Source of the DNA: Candidatus Electrothrix communis | Lineage (GTDB): Bacteria; Desulfobacterota; Desulfobulbia; Desulfobulbales; Desulfobulbaceae | DNA: 64,000 nt | Assembly: GCA_030644725.1 (NCBI GenBank) | Contig: CP130629.1 | Location: forward strand, 496,001 to 560,000 | Direction: 5' to 3' | Part shown: one piece after another, positions 27,971 to 36,628 of the stretch | Numbering within the stretch: the first letter of the stretch is position 1 | Layout: the number at the start of each line of letters is the position of its first letter | Made by a program: the position numbers and the translations under genes | The notes under the pieces: generated by a model | The model's input: only the letters and a program-made list of their open reading frames with translations | Databases searched by the model: none | Told to the model about the DNA's origin: nothing

Positions 27971-28363
27971 ATGGAATTTGATTTTAATTTACCAGGGCTG
28001 GGACGACCGAAAAGTTCGCGTCCCGAGAGAGTTGCTGAGGCAATTCATCAGGAACTCTCTATCCTGTTACAGCAGACAGTTCGTGATTCCAGGCTGAGTG
28101 GGGTGTGTCTCTCCAAGGTGCAGATGACACCTGATTTGAGGCGGGCCAAGATATACTACTCGCTTCTTGAGGGCAGCTCTGCCTCGGCAGCCCAAAAGGG
28201 AATGGAGAGAGCGCGAGGTTTTTTTCGCTCTCATATCGCTAAAACAATGGACCTTCGTCATGCTCCTGAATTAGTGTTTCTTTTCGATGACAAGCATAAG
28301 GAGATCGAACGGCTCGATCAACTTTTTGTGCAGATTGATCAGGAAAAAGAAAAAAAGGAGTAA
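27971..28363 (+). CDS. rbfA: Ribosome-binding factor A
   Basis: RbfA is a 130-residue KH-like factor that assists 16S rRNA 5'-end processing and 30S maturation. Family segments are SRPERVAEAIHQELSILL, LSGVCLSKVQMTPDLRRAKIYYSLL and LRHAPELVFLFD. GGCGGAAC precedes the ATG. A run of Lys and Glu codons ends the gene, and its GGAG serves the next start. Confidence 0.95.
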   Translation: MEFDFNLPGLGRPKSSRPERVAEAIHQELSILLQQTVRDSRLSGVCLSKVQMTPDLRRAKIYYSLLEGSSASAAQKGMERARGFFRSHIAKTMDLRHAPELVFLFDDKHKEIERLDQLFVQIDQEKEKKE

Positions 28364-28364
28364 C

Positions 28365-29381
28365 GTGAGTAAGAGAACAGCTCGTCAGGCTATTGCATCT
28401 GTTAATAATTTTGTTCTCGCCACCCATGTCGGACCGGATGGCGATGCCCTTGGGTCAACGTTCGGCCTAGCCCATATCTTAAAGATGATGGGCAAAGAGG
28501 TGATCTGCTATCTTGAGCAGCCTGTTGCTGACGTGTATAGTTTTCTGACTCCACACCTTCCCATTGAAACCGATTTTGAGCGTGTTGTGGCTTTTGCTGA
28601 TAAATGCGGTGATGATGTTATGGGCATTGCTTTGGACTGCGGTGATCTGGGACGGTTAGGAGAGAAGGGAGGGGAGCTGAACAATATTCAACCCTTTCTG
28701 GTGATTGATCATCATCAGGGCAATAAGGGCTTTGGGGATCTGCATTGGGTGGAGCCGCATCGTTCATCCACCGGTGAGATGATCTATGACTTGGCCGAAG
28801 AATTGGGCGTTGCAGATCAGTTGTCCAGAGAGGCGGCAGAATGCCTCTATACCGCCATTGTTACGGATACCGGGTCCTTTCGTTATGATTCAACCACAGG
28901 GCACACCTTTGCCGTTGCCGGTAAATTGATTGATCGTGGCGTGACCCCTGCCACTGTTTGTCAGAAGATTTTTGATAATGCCTCCTTTGGCAGTCTGCAA
29001 TTGACACAGGCTGTTCTCGCTAGCTTACAAACCTTTCTTGATAATCAGGTTGCGGTTATCCGGGTGACGCGGGAAATGCTGCAACAGACCGGAACAACCT
29101 ATGAGGATTCCGAGGGTCTGATTAATTTCCCCCGCTCCGTCAAAGAGGTCAGGGTTGCTGTCTTTTTAAAAGAGGGAGAGCCGGGGACCGATCAAATTAC
29201 CATCAGCCTGCGGGCCAAGGGAGATTGTGATGTTGCCAAGGTGGCGGCTCAATTTTCTGGAGGAGGGCATCGGAACGCAGCCGGTTGCCGGGTCCAGGGG
29301 AAAACTATGGATGAGGTCTGTGCCATGCTGATTCCGGCGCTTGAGCAGGCTCTCCAGCAGAAAGAGAACGATCAGGTATGA
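28365..29381 (+). CDS. nrnA: DHH phosphoesterase, bifunctional oligoribonuclease/PAP phosphatase (NrnA-like)
   Basis: The 338-residue DHH/DHHA1 enzyme degrades nano-RNAs and pAp in the NrnA family. Metal-binding motifs are DGDALGST, DCGDLG and DHHQGN, then DTGSFRYD; the C-terminal substrate motif is GGGHRNAAG. It starts with GTG 1 nt after the rbfA stop, with AAGGAG overlapping that stop; the longer frame from 28287 runs through rbfA. The position between rbfA and truB is common in Desulfobacterota and Firmicutes. Confidence 0.93.
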   Translation: MSKRTARQAIASVNNFVLATHVGPDGDALGSTFGLAHILKMMGKEVICYLEQPVADVYSFLTPHLPIETDFERVVAFADKCGDDVMGIALDCGDLGRLGEKGGELNNIQPFLVIDHHQGNKGFGDLHWVEPHRSSTGEMIYDLAEELGVADQLSREAAECLYTAIVTDTGSFRYDSTTGHTFAVAGKLIDRGVTPATVCQKIFDNASFGSLQLTQAVLASLQTFLDNQVAVIRVTREMLQQTGTTYEDSEGLINFPRSVKEVRVAVFLKEGEPGTDQITISLRAKGDCDVAKVAAQFSGGGHRNAAGCRVQGKTMDEVCAMLIPALEQALQQKENDQV

Positions 29382-30187
29382 CAGGAAAAACATCTGCTGT
29401 TGCCCAAAATGGGCAGGAGCCTGTCACTGGAGTCCTCCTGGTTGACAAGCCTGTTGGGCAGAGTTCTTTTGCTGTGGTCAAGAAGGTACGCTGGCTGCTG
29501 GGAATAAAAAAGGTCGGGCATGCAGGGACCTTGGATCCCTTTGCCAGCGGTTTGCTGGTTATCTGTGTAGGCCGACCTGCGACCCGAGAAATTGATGCCT
29601 TTATGGTCGGGCGGAAGACTTATCAGGCAGTGTTGCAGCTGGGCAAGGAAACTGAGACACAGGATCCTGAAGGCGAGGTCACGTCAGTCAGGCCGGTGCC
29701 CTTATTGTCTGTCGAGGAAATTACGGGTGTAACCAAAGAGTTTGTCGGGCCGCAAATGCAGGCACCTCCACCGTACTCGGCTGCAAAGCATAAGGGCAAG
29801 CCCTTGTATCATTATGCCCGTCAAGGGATTATGATCAAGAAGGAAGCCAAACCGATTGAGATTTTTTCCTTACAGGTTGATGGCTACGATCCTGCAAGCG
29901 AACAGTTAACGATAACCGTTACGTGTGGTAAGGGAACCTATATCAGGGTGCTTGCTGCTGATATAGGTGAAAAGCTTGGTTGCGGTGCCTATCTCACCGC
30001 CCTGCGCCGTACCCAGAGCGGCGGCTTTTCTGTTGATGAAGCCATTGACGGAGAGGGTTTGTTCCGTAGTGATTGCAGTGAGGATTCGGGTTATGATGTT
30101 GGATCCGATCTACTGATGAGCAAGATGCGCACGGTTGAGCAGGCTTTAGGAAAACACGCAAAGCACTCCATCCAGGATAACGCATAA
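29378..30187 (+). CDS. truB: tRNA pseudouridine-55 synthase
   Basis: TruB makes the universal pseudouridine 55 in the tRNA T-loop. The 269-residue protein carries GVLLVDKPVGQSS, the catalytic motif HAGTLDPFASGLL with the nucleophilic Asp, the YxA motif (KTYQAVLQLG) and the RNA-binding KGTYIRVLAADIGEKLG segment. It overlaps nrnA by 4 nt (ATGA). Confidence 0.96.
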   Translation: MTGKTSAVAQNGQEPVTGVLLVDKPVGQSSFAVVKKVRWLLGIKKVGHAGTLDPFASGLLVICVGRPATREIDAFMVGRKTYQAVLQLGKETETQDPEGEVTSVRPVPLLSVEEITGVTKEFVGPQMQAPPPYSAAKHKGKPLYHYARQGIMIKKEAKPIEIFSLQVDGYDPASEQLTITVTCGKGTYIRVLAADIGEKLGCGAYLTALRRTQSGGFSVDEAIDGEGLFRSDCSEDSGYDVGSDLLMSKMRTVEQALGKHAKHSIQDNA

Positions 30188-30197
30188 AAAAGACATT

Positions 30198-30220
30198 CAT
30201 TTCCGCAAAGGGCGGAAATG
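30198..30220 (+). promoter_or_regulatory. Hairpin in the rpsO leader
   Basis: CATTTCCGC and GCGGAAATG form a 9-bp stem 10 nt after truB and 128 nt before rpsO. It has no T-run, so it may be an RNA-processing or autoregulatory structure; S15 commonly binds its own leader. This is inference. Confidence 0.4.
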
Positions 30221-30347
30221 GTGCATTGTTCCCCATATTTCTTTCCTCGGATATGGAAACCAGGAGCAATTTGATTCCAGACTTTGGCGAGGCTGAGGAA
30301 AAGAAGGCTTTGCCTAGAGCGGAAGGACAACATTTTGGAGGTGCGTA

Positions 30348-30617
30348 ATGGCACAGAGTACAGCAAAAAAAGAAGAAATTATCAAGAAGTTCGCAACCAA
30401 GGAGGGTGATACCGGTTCTCCTGAGGTACAGGTTGCTTTGATTTCAGATCGAATCACCTACCTGACCGATCATTTCAAGAGCCATGCCAAGGATCATCAT
30501 TCCCGTCGTGGTCTGCTGAAGTTGGTTGGTCAGCGTCGCAGCCTGCTGCAATACCTGAAGAAGAAAGATGTCAATCGGTATCGTTCCCTGATTCAGGAGC
30601 TGGGTATCAGGAAGTAA
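30348..30617 (+). CDS. rpsO: 30S ribosomal protein S15
   Basis: The 89-residue primary rRNA-binding protein S15 shows the family core [47 protein letters not shown] and [15 protein letters not shown] lies 6 nt before the ATG. It precedes pnp as in most bacteria, with a strong terminator between. Confidence 0.97.
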   Translation: MAQSTAKKEEIIKKFATKEGDTGSPEVQVALISDRITYLTDHFKSHAKDHHSRRGLLKLVGQRRSLLQYLKKKDVNRYRSLIQELGIRK

Positions 30618-30649
30618 TGCATACCTTGTTGCGATTCTTTTGATGGGGT

Positions 30650-30692
30650 AAATTTTTCCTGTTACGCTTTGTTGTGTAACAGGAAAAATTTT
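30650..30692 (+). terminator. Rho-independent terminator after rpsO
   Basis: AAATTTTTCCTGTTAC pairs with GTAACAGGAAAAATTT around a 10-nt loop. The T-run on the plus strand is short (TTTT), but the symmetric A/T flanks allow termination in either direction. The gap to pnp (30693-30948) shows no gene. Confidence 0.75.
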
Positions 30693-30948
30693 ACTGTATC
30701 AACGCGACTTGAGCAGTTCCCTCCTTCTAAAAAAGCCAAAATACGTTCCAAACGATTATAAAGCTTTTTATGAGCCCATTTATTCTTGCTCGCAGGAACA
30801 GGCTTTCCCATATTTTAAATTATCAAGCTGAAAAAATAATACAAAGATCCGACTGGCGGGTCTAAGAAGAAACACTGTCCCGAGCAGGTAACGTAGTTGC
30901 TCAAAAAATGTGAATGCAGCCGGGATAGCTGAACGCAAAGGAGTTTGC

Positions 30949-33039
30949 ATGTATACAAAGAAGGAAGTCGAGATCGGCGGACGCTGTATGTCCTTTGAGA
31001 CCGGTAAGATAGCAAAGCAGACCAGCGGTTCCGTTGTGGTAAACTGCGGCGATACCATGGTTCTTGTCACCGTGGTTGCAGATAAAGGGACAAAAGATGC
31101 TGGCTTTCTGCCCTTGACCATTGAATACCAGGAGCGAATGTATGCTGCCGGACGTATTCCGGGCAATTATTTTCGTCGAGAAATCGGTCGCCCTTCGGAA
31201 AAGGAAATATTAACCTGCCGACTTATTGATCGTCCTTTGCGTCCGCTTTTCCCCAAAGGGTATATGTCCGAGACCCAGGTGATTGCGACAGTCTTTTCAG
31301 CTGACCAGGAGATTGACCCGGATATTTTGGCCATGAACGGTGCTTCTACGGCACTTTCCATTTCCGATGTACCCTGGGCAGGTCCTATGGCTGCGGCCAG
31401 AGTCGGTTATGTTAATGGTGAGTATATCCTGAATCCTACAGCAAGCCAGCTGGAAAAATCCTCCATGAACTTGATAGTTGCCGGAACCGAGACCGCTGTG
31501 GTCATGGTGGAAGGTCGGACTGGTGAGTTGAGTGAAGAGGTTATTCTTGAGGCGATCTTTTTTGCCCATCAGGAGATTCAGCCACTGATCACCATGCAGA
31601 AGGCTTTGCAAGAAGAGATCGGTAAGAAAAAACGGGAAGTTATTGCTCCTCATGTCAACGAGCCCCTGAAGGCAAGGGTTGAGGAAGTTGCAGCCTCTGG
31701 AATGGATGAGCTTGTTACCATTGCCGGTAAGATTGAACGCGGTGCTCGATATGACAGCCTGAAAACCGAGGTCCTTGCTGCAATTGATGAGGAACTGTAC
31801 GAGAACGACGGCGAAGTTTTCAATCTCCTGGGTGCATATAAGAAAAATATCATGCGCGACCGAATTGTCAATAAAGGGCTGCGCTTAGATGGCCGTAGCT
31901 TTGATCAGGTCCGCCCCATCGAGTGTGAAGTTGGTGTTCTGCCCAAGGCCCATGGTTCAGCGCTGTTCACCCGAGGTGAGACCCAGGCTATGGTTGTCGG
32001 CACCTTGGGGTCTGAGCGCGATGAACTGCATGTGGAGAGCCTGAAAGGCGATACTTACCGTCGCTTCATGATGCATTATAATTTTCCTCCTTTCTGCGTA
32101 GGCGAGGCTCGTTTCATGCGCGGCCCTAGTCGTCGTGATATCGGGCATGGTACCCTTGCTCGACGCGGTATTGAAACGGTGTTGCCTGATGCGGCTGATT
32201 TTCCGTACACCATGCGTGTGGTTTCTGAGATCCTGGAATCTAACGGTTCCTCTTCTATGGCCACGGTCTGCGGTGCAAGTCTTGCTCTGATGGATGCTGG
32301 TGTGCCTATCAAGGCCCCGGTCTCCGGTGTTGCTATGGGCTTGATCAAGGAAGGCGACAAGGTGGTTGTGCTCACTGATATCCTTGGTGATGAGGATCAT
32401 CTCGGTGACATGGACTTCAAGGTTGTGGGCACGGCTGAGGGTATTTCTTCGCTCCAGATGGATATCAAGATTGACGGCGTTGATCGCGAGATTATGTCCA
32501 GTGCCTTGGCCCAGGCCAAAGAGGGACGTCTCCATATTCTGGGCAAGATGGAAGAGGCACTTGGCATTCCGCGAAAGAATGTTGCTGAGCATGCGCCCAA
32601 GTACGTCACCATAAAGATCAATCAGGATAAGATTCGTGATATCATCGGACCGGGCGGTAAAGTGATCCGGGAGATGACAGCGGAGTTTGATTCCAAGATT
32701 GATGTGGATGATGACGGGACGATCAAGATCTTTTCCAAGAGTACGGAGTCGGCCGAGGCTCTGGTGGCCCATATCGAAGGCATGACTGCTATGCCCGAGA
32801 TCGGAAAGATCTATAACGGTCTTGTGAAGACCATTAAGGATTTCGGTGCCTTTGTGGAAATTCTGCCCGGTACGGACGGAATGGTCCATATCTCCGAGCT
32901 GGCTGCGGAACGAGTCAATAAGGTGACTGATGTCTTGCAGGAAGGCGAACGGGTCAATGTCAAGGTTGTTGATATTGACGGACGTGGTCGCATTCGCTTG
33001 AGTCGCAAGGCTGCTCTGGCGGAAGAAGCAGAGGCGTAA
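30949..33039 (+). CDS. pnp: Polyribonucleotide nucleotidyltransferase (PNPase)
   Basis: PNPase degrades RNA 3' to 5' by phosphorolysis. The 696-residue protein has two RNase PH domains. The second contains the active-site segments [15 protein letters not shown] and IFSDILGD-like [19 protein letters not shown] domain ([20 protein letters not shown]) and an S1 domain ([20 protein letters not shown]) follow. The start is ATG 30949 ([11 protein letters not shown]) with AAAGGAG 7 nt upstream; the frame extends 13 codons further without support. Confidence 0.97.
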   Translation: MYTKKEVEIGGRCMSFETGKIAKQTSGSVVVNCGDTMVLVTVVADKGTKDAGFLPLTIEYQERMYAAGRIPGNYFRREIGRPSEKEILTCRLIDRPLRPLFPKGYMSETQVIATVFSADQEIDPDILAMNGASTALSISDVPWAGPMAAARVGYVNGEYILNPTASQLEKSSMNLIVAGTETAVVMVEGRTGELSEEVILEAIFFAHQEIQPLITMQKALQEEIGKKKREVIAPHVNEPLKARVEEVAASGMDELVTIAGKIERGARYDSLKTEVLAAIDEELYENDGEVFNLLGAYKKNIMRDRIVNKGLRLDGRSFDQVRPIECEVGVLPKAHGSALFTRGETQAMVVGTLGSERDELHVESLKGDTYRRFMMHYNFPPFCVGEARFMRGPSRRDIGHGTLARRGIETVLPDAADFPYTMRVVSEILESNGSSSMATVCGASLALMDAGVPIKAPVSGVAMGLIKEGDKVVVLTDILGDEDHLGDMDFKVVGTAEGISSLQMDIKIDGVDREIMSSALAQAKEGRLHILGKMEEALGIPRKNVAEHAPKYVTIKINQDKIRDIIGPGGKVIREMTAEFDSKIDVDDDGTIKIFSKSTESAEALVAHIEGMTAMPEIGKIYNGLVKTIKDFGAFVEILPGTDGMVHISELAAERVNKVTDVLQEGERVNVKVVDIDGRGRIRLSRKAALAEEAEA

Positions 33040-33079
33040 CCCCCTCCTGCTTGCTGCGTGAGCTTGCTGCGAAAGTTGG

Positions 33080-33121
33080 CTCAGGGAACTGAATGAAGCT
33101 GGGATCAGTTCAGTTCCTGAG
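33080..33121. terminator. Inverted repeat between convergent pnp and regulator gene
   Basis: CTCAGGGAACTGAA pairs with TTCAGTTCCTGAG (one bulge). It spans the stop codon of the minus-strand regulator at 33105. It may terminate or protect both convergent messages, although no T-run is present. Confidence 0.45.
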
Positions 33122-34403
33122 CGGCAAGCGGAATGATTTTTGCGAGTTGCATTTTGGTCAGGGCCTGATTACCGTCTTTATCCAGAACGGCAATGAGATG
33201 AAAAGGAACAGTAGATTCAGCTCCAGAGCCGCAGATAATGATAATTGCATCCTCCGTTTTTAGCGTGAGTTCGTTGCAGGCATTCAGCCCTGAGCATTCG
33301 GCCTTCTCATGAGCAGAGCGAAAGACATCGTTAAATACTGCGCCAATCCGAGCAATATTAAAGTTTGAATCAAGGCAGTCAGTAGCAATTGTCTCTCCGC
33401 TGAAATCCATTATCCCTGCCCCCTTATAACCTTTTATCCCTCGAAGTCTCTTCAGGATTGATTCAAGACTGGTGGTGCAGCCTTCTGTTGAACAGCAGGC
33501 CAGCGGGGTATTGTTTTTCTCAGCAGCAGCCGGTGGTTGAGCATAAGTATGAGCAGCTGGAGCTGTTACTACTGGTTCAATGGTCGGTTCTTCTGCCGGA
33601 TTACCAGCCGGTTCGTGCTCTTCCTCTTCTTCATCCTTGATTGCCTGACGCCAGTCTCCTTCAAATGCTCTGCGATGATTTTCTCCATGATCGGTCTGGG
33701 GAGGGAATCCCAGACTTTTTCCTTCCTTGACCTCATCTTTCATCTTCATGGCATCCATAATTATGGACATCAGTTCCCCTTTTATTCTTCGCCGAATTTC
33801 TAGCTTGGGTAATGCTTTGATCTTAAAGCTCACATTGTCCATAGCGATCAGGCGACAAGCCGCCTCGTATTCTTGTAGGCCCCCGTATTCAGCATCATAG
33901 AGCTTGCCCTGATGAATGTACAGCAGACCTTTATTTTTCGGTGATGTTCCGACTTCAAGCAGGCAGGTCTTTTCGTCCATTTCCAACAGCTGTAAAAATG
34001 ATCCCACCGAAACGCCTTTGAGATTTCCACTGGCAATATCTTCGTTGAGAATGTTGGTAACGATTTTAACCAATTGTTTGACTCGGATCGGCTTCAGTAA
34101 AATTTCTCGGACTCTGCCTTCCAGCTCGGCAACTTTTTCTTCGTCTTTACATCCTGTAATAACAACAATGGGAATGCTCGGATGGAAATTCTCTATATAT
34201 TCAATGAGGTGCCATCCGTTTATCTCGCCCGGCATAATGAGGTCCGTCACGAGCAGGGAGATTTCTACCTGGCTCAATATTTCAACAGCCTCTTTGCCGT
34301 TACTGGCATAGACAGGGGTGAAAAAATCGCCGTAATTCTTCAGTTGCTCTTCGAGCAAAGCCAGTGCAAACAGATCATCATCAACGACCAGTATATCGTA
34401 CAT
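33105..34403 (-). CDS. Response regulator with REC, PATAN (DUF4388) and Roadblock/LC7 domains
   Basis: The 432-residue soluble protein combines three signalling modules. The receiver domain (1 to about 120) has DILVVDDD and phospho-acceptor region LLVTDLIMPG. A DUF4388/PATAN-like domain covers about 130-225 (SFLQLLEMDEKTCLLEV, GLLYIHQGKLYDAEYG). An acidic, Pro/Ala-rich linker with EEEEHEP follows. A Roadblock/LC7-like domain fills about 305-430 (LKRLRGIKGYKGAGIMDFSGE, AIIIICGSG). Roadblock proteins regulate MglA-type small GTPases in polarity and motility. No kinase or GTPase gene adjoins it, so partners are elsewhere. The gene is monocistronic and convergent with pnp. Confidence 0.85.
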   Translation of the reverse strand: MYDILVVDDDLFALALLEEQLKNYGDFFTPVYASNGKEAVEILSQVEISLLVTDLIMPGEINGWHLIEYIENFHPSIPIVVITGCKDEEKVAELEGRVREILLKPIRVKQLVKIVTNILNEDIASGNLKGVSVGSFLQLLEMDEKTCLLEVGTSPKNKGLLYIHQGKLYDAEYGGLQEYEAACRLIAMDNVSFKIKALPKLEIRRRIKGELMSIIMDAMKMKDEVKEGKSLGFPPQTDHGENHRRAFEGDWRQAIKDEEEEEHEPAGNPAEEPTIEPVVTAPAAHTYAQPPAAAEKNNTPLACCSTEGCTTSLESILKRLRGIKGYKGAGIMDFSGETIATDCLDSNFNIARIGAVFNDVFRSAHEKAECSGLNACNELTLKTEDAIIIICGSGAESTVPFHLIAVLDKDGNQALTKMQLAKIIPLAAQELN

Positions 34404-34931
34404 GTTTTACTCCTTATCTCAATAAAATCAGAATGTTATTTCGTCTGATTTTTTGATTTGATAATGTGCGGACCGATTGAATGATGAGGGGGTTTGTTCT
34501 CATAATGTGTTCAGGCAGCGCTGGTCAGCTGCTCGTAACGGGAGATTGCTGATAGGATAATTCTATGGTAGTATTTTCGGCTGAGAGATACTTTGCTTTA
34601 GACCCTATCATTAAACTGCTTATTTCTTGAGCAGAGACATTCAGTCTTTTACCCAAAGAGAAACCGGAGAAATGCGCAAAGGTTTTCTCTTTCTTATCCG
34701 CTTGTGGAATTTATTATTAACGTAGTTGGACTATCTAAACGACTATCACAGAAAAAAGTGACAATCAAATATAATTTTTGTACCGGGAGCGTGTATACGT
34801 TCTATTTTTAACGGAAGAGTGAATTATATCAGCAAAATGCTTCTTGTCTTCGACAAGGCGGGAAAACCTGGAGGTTTTTTAGTCTGAATCGAATTCAATA
34901 ACATAAACAAACAGGAAAACAAAGGAAAATT
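34404..34931. other. Intergenic region with serA leader hairpins
   Basis: This 528-nt divergent spacer holds no convincing gene. Near its right end CTTGTC/GACAAG (34843-34857) forms a hairpin with a TTC loop. Then AAAACC/GGTTTT (34863-34878) forms a short hairpin directly followed by TT and AG. The pair sits 52 nt before serA and resembles a weak attenuator. No riboswitch fold that I know is recognisable. Confidence 0.45.
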
Positions 34932-36131
34932 ATGACCACCTGCCCGATTGCGATAATGAATGCTGTTGCCTCAGAAGGATTGGAGATTTTTGGTGATAAG
35001 TATCAGCTAGATGCTGATTCGAAAGAGGCCTTAGGGCTTGTTCTGCGCAGTTCTCCGGTTGATCTGAATGAATTTCCGAACCTGGTGGCCATTGCCAGGG
35101 CCGGGGCCGGGGTGAATAATATCCCGGTGGATGAGGCTTCAGAGCGCGGAATTTGCGTGTTCAACACGCCCGGTGCCAATGCCAACGCCGTGGTTGAGTT
35201 GCTTTTCACCATGTTGGGGATTTCTCTACGCAATGTGCAGCACGGAATGGCCTTTTGTGAGGGATTACAAGGGGATGATGAAGGAAAACTTAATGCTGAG
35301 GTAGAGGCCCAGAAAAAAGGCTTTAAGGGGATGGAGATGTCCGGCAAGACCTTAGGAGTGATCGGGCTTGGCCAGATCGGGGTGCGGGTAGCCAATATGG
35401 GCATTCACCACAATATGCGGGTGATCGGCTATGATCCCTATCCGGTTATGGATAATATTCATGACTTGCTGCCGGATGTGGAACTGGCCAAGGCGCGTCG
35501 GGATTTGTTGGCTCAGGCTGATTTTGTTTCCGTGCATGTACCTTTGAATAAAAACACCAAGGGGCTGGTGAATCAGGAGTTTATCGACTTTATGAAAGAG
35601 GATGCCCTGCTCTTTAATTATGCTCGCGGCCCGGTGGTTGATGAGGACGCAGTTCTTGAGGCCCTTGAGAGCGGCAGGATTGCTGGTCATATTTCGGATT
35701 TTCCTTCACCCAAGCTGATCAATCATGAAAAAATTCTCCTGACGCCCCATCTTGGTGCCTCCACTACGGAGTCGGAAGAAAACTGTGCTTGCATGGCCGT
35801 GAAAGAGCTCAAGGGCTATCTGGAGTACGGCAATATCACGCATAGTGTGAATTTTCCCAATGTGGAGAGTATCCCCACGGTCTGGGTCCATACCCGCCTG
35901 ATTGTGATTAATAAGGATGCGCCTGGAATGATTGGTCTTATGAGTAATATCCTTGGTCAGCACGGTATCAATATTATGAGCTACACCAATAAGAGTAACG
36001 GCACTATGGGGTATAATATTATTGATACGGCCACGGCTGTTTCGCCGGAGGTCTGCAAGGAGATTGAGGCGGTTGAGGGTGTGGTCAGGACTCGGGTTAT
36101 TCCGTTGAAGAACGGTTCGGACGCGGACTGA
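34932..36131 (+). CDS. serA: D-3-phosphoglycerate dehydrogenase
   Basis: SerA oxidises 3-phosphoglycerate with NAD+, the first step of serine synthesis. The 399-residue protein has the substrate-domain motif RAGAGVNNIP, a Rossmann dinucleotide motif GLGQIG (145-150) with Asp168 as the NAD-binding acid (GYDPYP), catalytic Arg232 (ARGPVVDE) and His273 (TPHLGAST). A C-terminal ACT domain (about 325-395: IVINKDAPGMIGLMSNILG) would sense an amino acid, typically serine. The canonical Arg-Glu-His triad has Asp256 (ISDFPSP) near the usual Glu position. AAAGGAAA precedes the ATG. It appears monocistronic. Confidence 0.94.
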   Translation: MTTCPIAIMNAVASEGLEIFGDKYQLDADSKEALGLVLRSSPVDLNEFPNLVAIARAGAGVNNIPVDEASERGICVFNTPGANANAVVELLFTMLGISLRNVQHGMAFCEGLQGDDEGKLNAEVEAQKKGFKGMEMSGKTLGVIGLGQIGVRVANMGIHHNMRVIGYDPYPVMDNIHDLLPDVELAKARRDLLAQADFVSVHVPLNKNTKGLVNQEFIDFMKEDALLFNYARGPVVDEDAVLEALESGRIAGHISDFPSPKLINHEKILLTPHLGASTTESEENCACMAVKELKGYLEYGNITHSVNFPNVESIPTVWVHTRLIVINKDAPGMIGLMSNILGQHGINIMSYTNKSNGTMGYNIIDTATAVSPEVCKEIEAVEGVVRTRVIPLKNGSDAD

Positions 36132-36239
36132 GCAAGCTTAAACTTAATGCTTTACAGGTAAGGATTTATCTGTCCTCCAAAAGACTTGAGCTGCGATTGA
36201 GCAAGGCTTTTGGAGGTGGAGGGGGACTCTGAGAGATCG

Positions 36240-36377
36240 GGGGTAATTGGGGACACATGTTTGAAAACCCATAGATGTAACGTTTGAACATCTACTCTAT
36301 GACGAGTGGGTCTTTTCGCCCGTTGACACAGGGTGTGAAAAAAGGGTCGCGAGCTTATGCTAGCGACCCTTTTTTTT
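36240..36377 (+). terminator. Structured segment ending in a strong terminator
   Basis: GGGTCGC (36344-36350) pairs with GCGACCC (36363-36369) and is followed by eight T: a strong terminator 213 nt after serA. Upstream, CCCA...TAGATGT / ACATCTA...TGGG (about 36269-36311) forms another stem. The segment could be the long serA 3' UTR or a small RNA with its own terminator. No promoter is clear. Confidence 0.6.
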
Positions 36378-36429
36378 ATGGGCAATTTGTTGGGTGTGTA
36401 CGGAGTGCGTGACCCGGTTTTTCTTTTCA

Positions 36430-36628
36430 TTACTGACTATAAACGGTATGATGGTAAAGTTTGCGCGAACCTCTAACGGACAGAGAAACAGGGCATGTTC
36501 GCACATGTTGAAATCATTTTGTTTTTTTGATAAAAAGTAACTTTTGCTCTTTGTAGAAGTGCTTTAAAAGTGAGGTTCGCGCAAATGTAGTATTTTGTCA
36601 TTTTGTAACAGGATGTTATAGATTGACA
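36430..36628 (+). promoter_or_regulatory. CRISPR leader with perfect inverted repeat
   Basis: This AT-rich region abuts the first repeat and has no coding potential. TTTGCGCGAACCTC at 36460-36473 is the exact reverse complement of GAGGTTCGCGCAAA at 36571-36584, giving two inverted 14-nt arms 97 nt apart. TTGACA lies immediately before the first repeat (36623-36628). Its position 5' of the repeat end GTCACC, with handle-like ATTGAAAC at the other end, sets transcription left to right. Confidence 0.7.
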
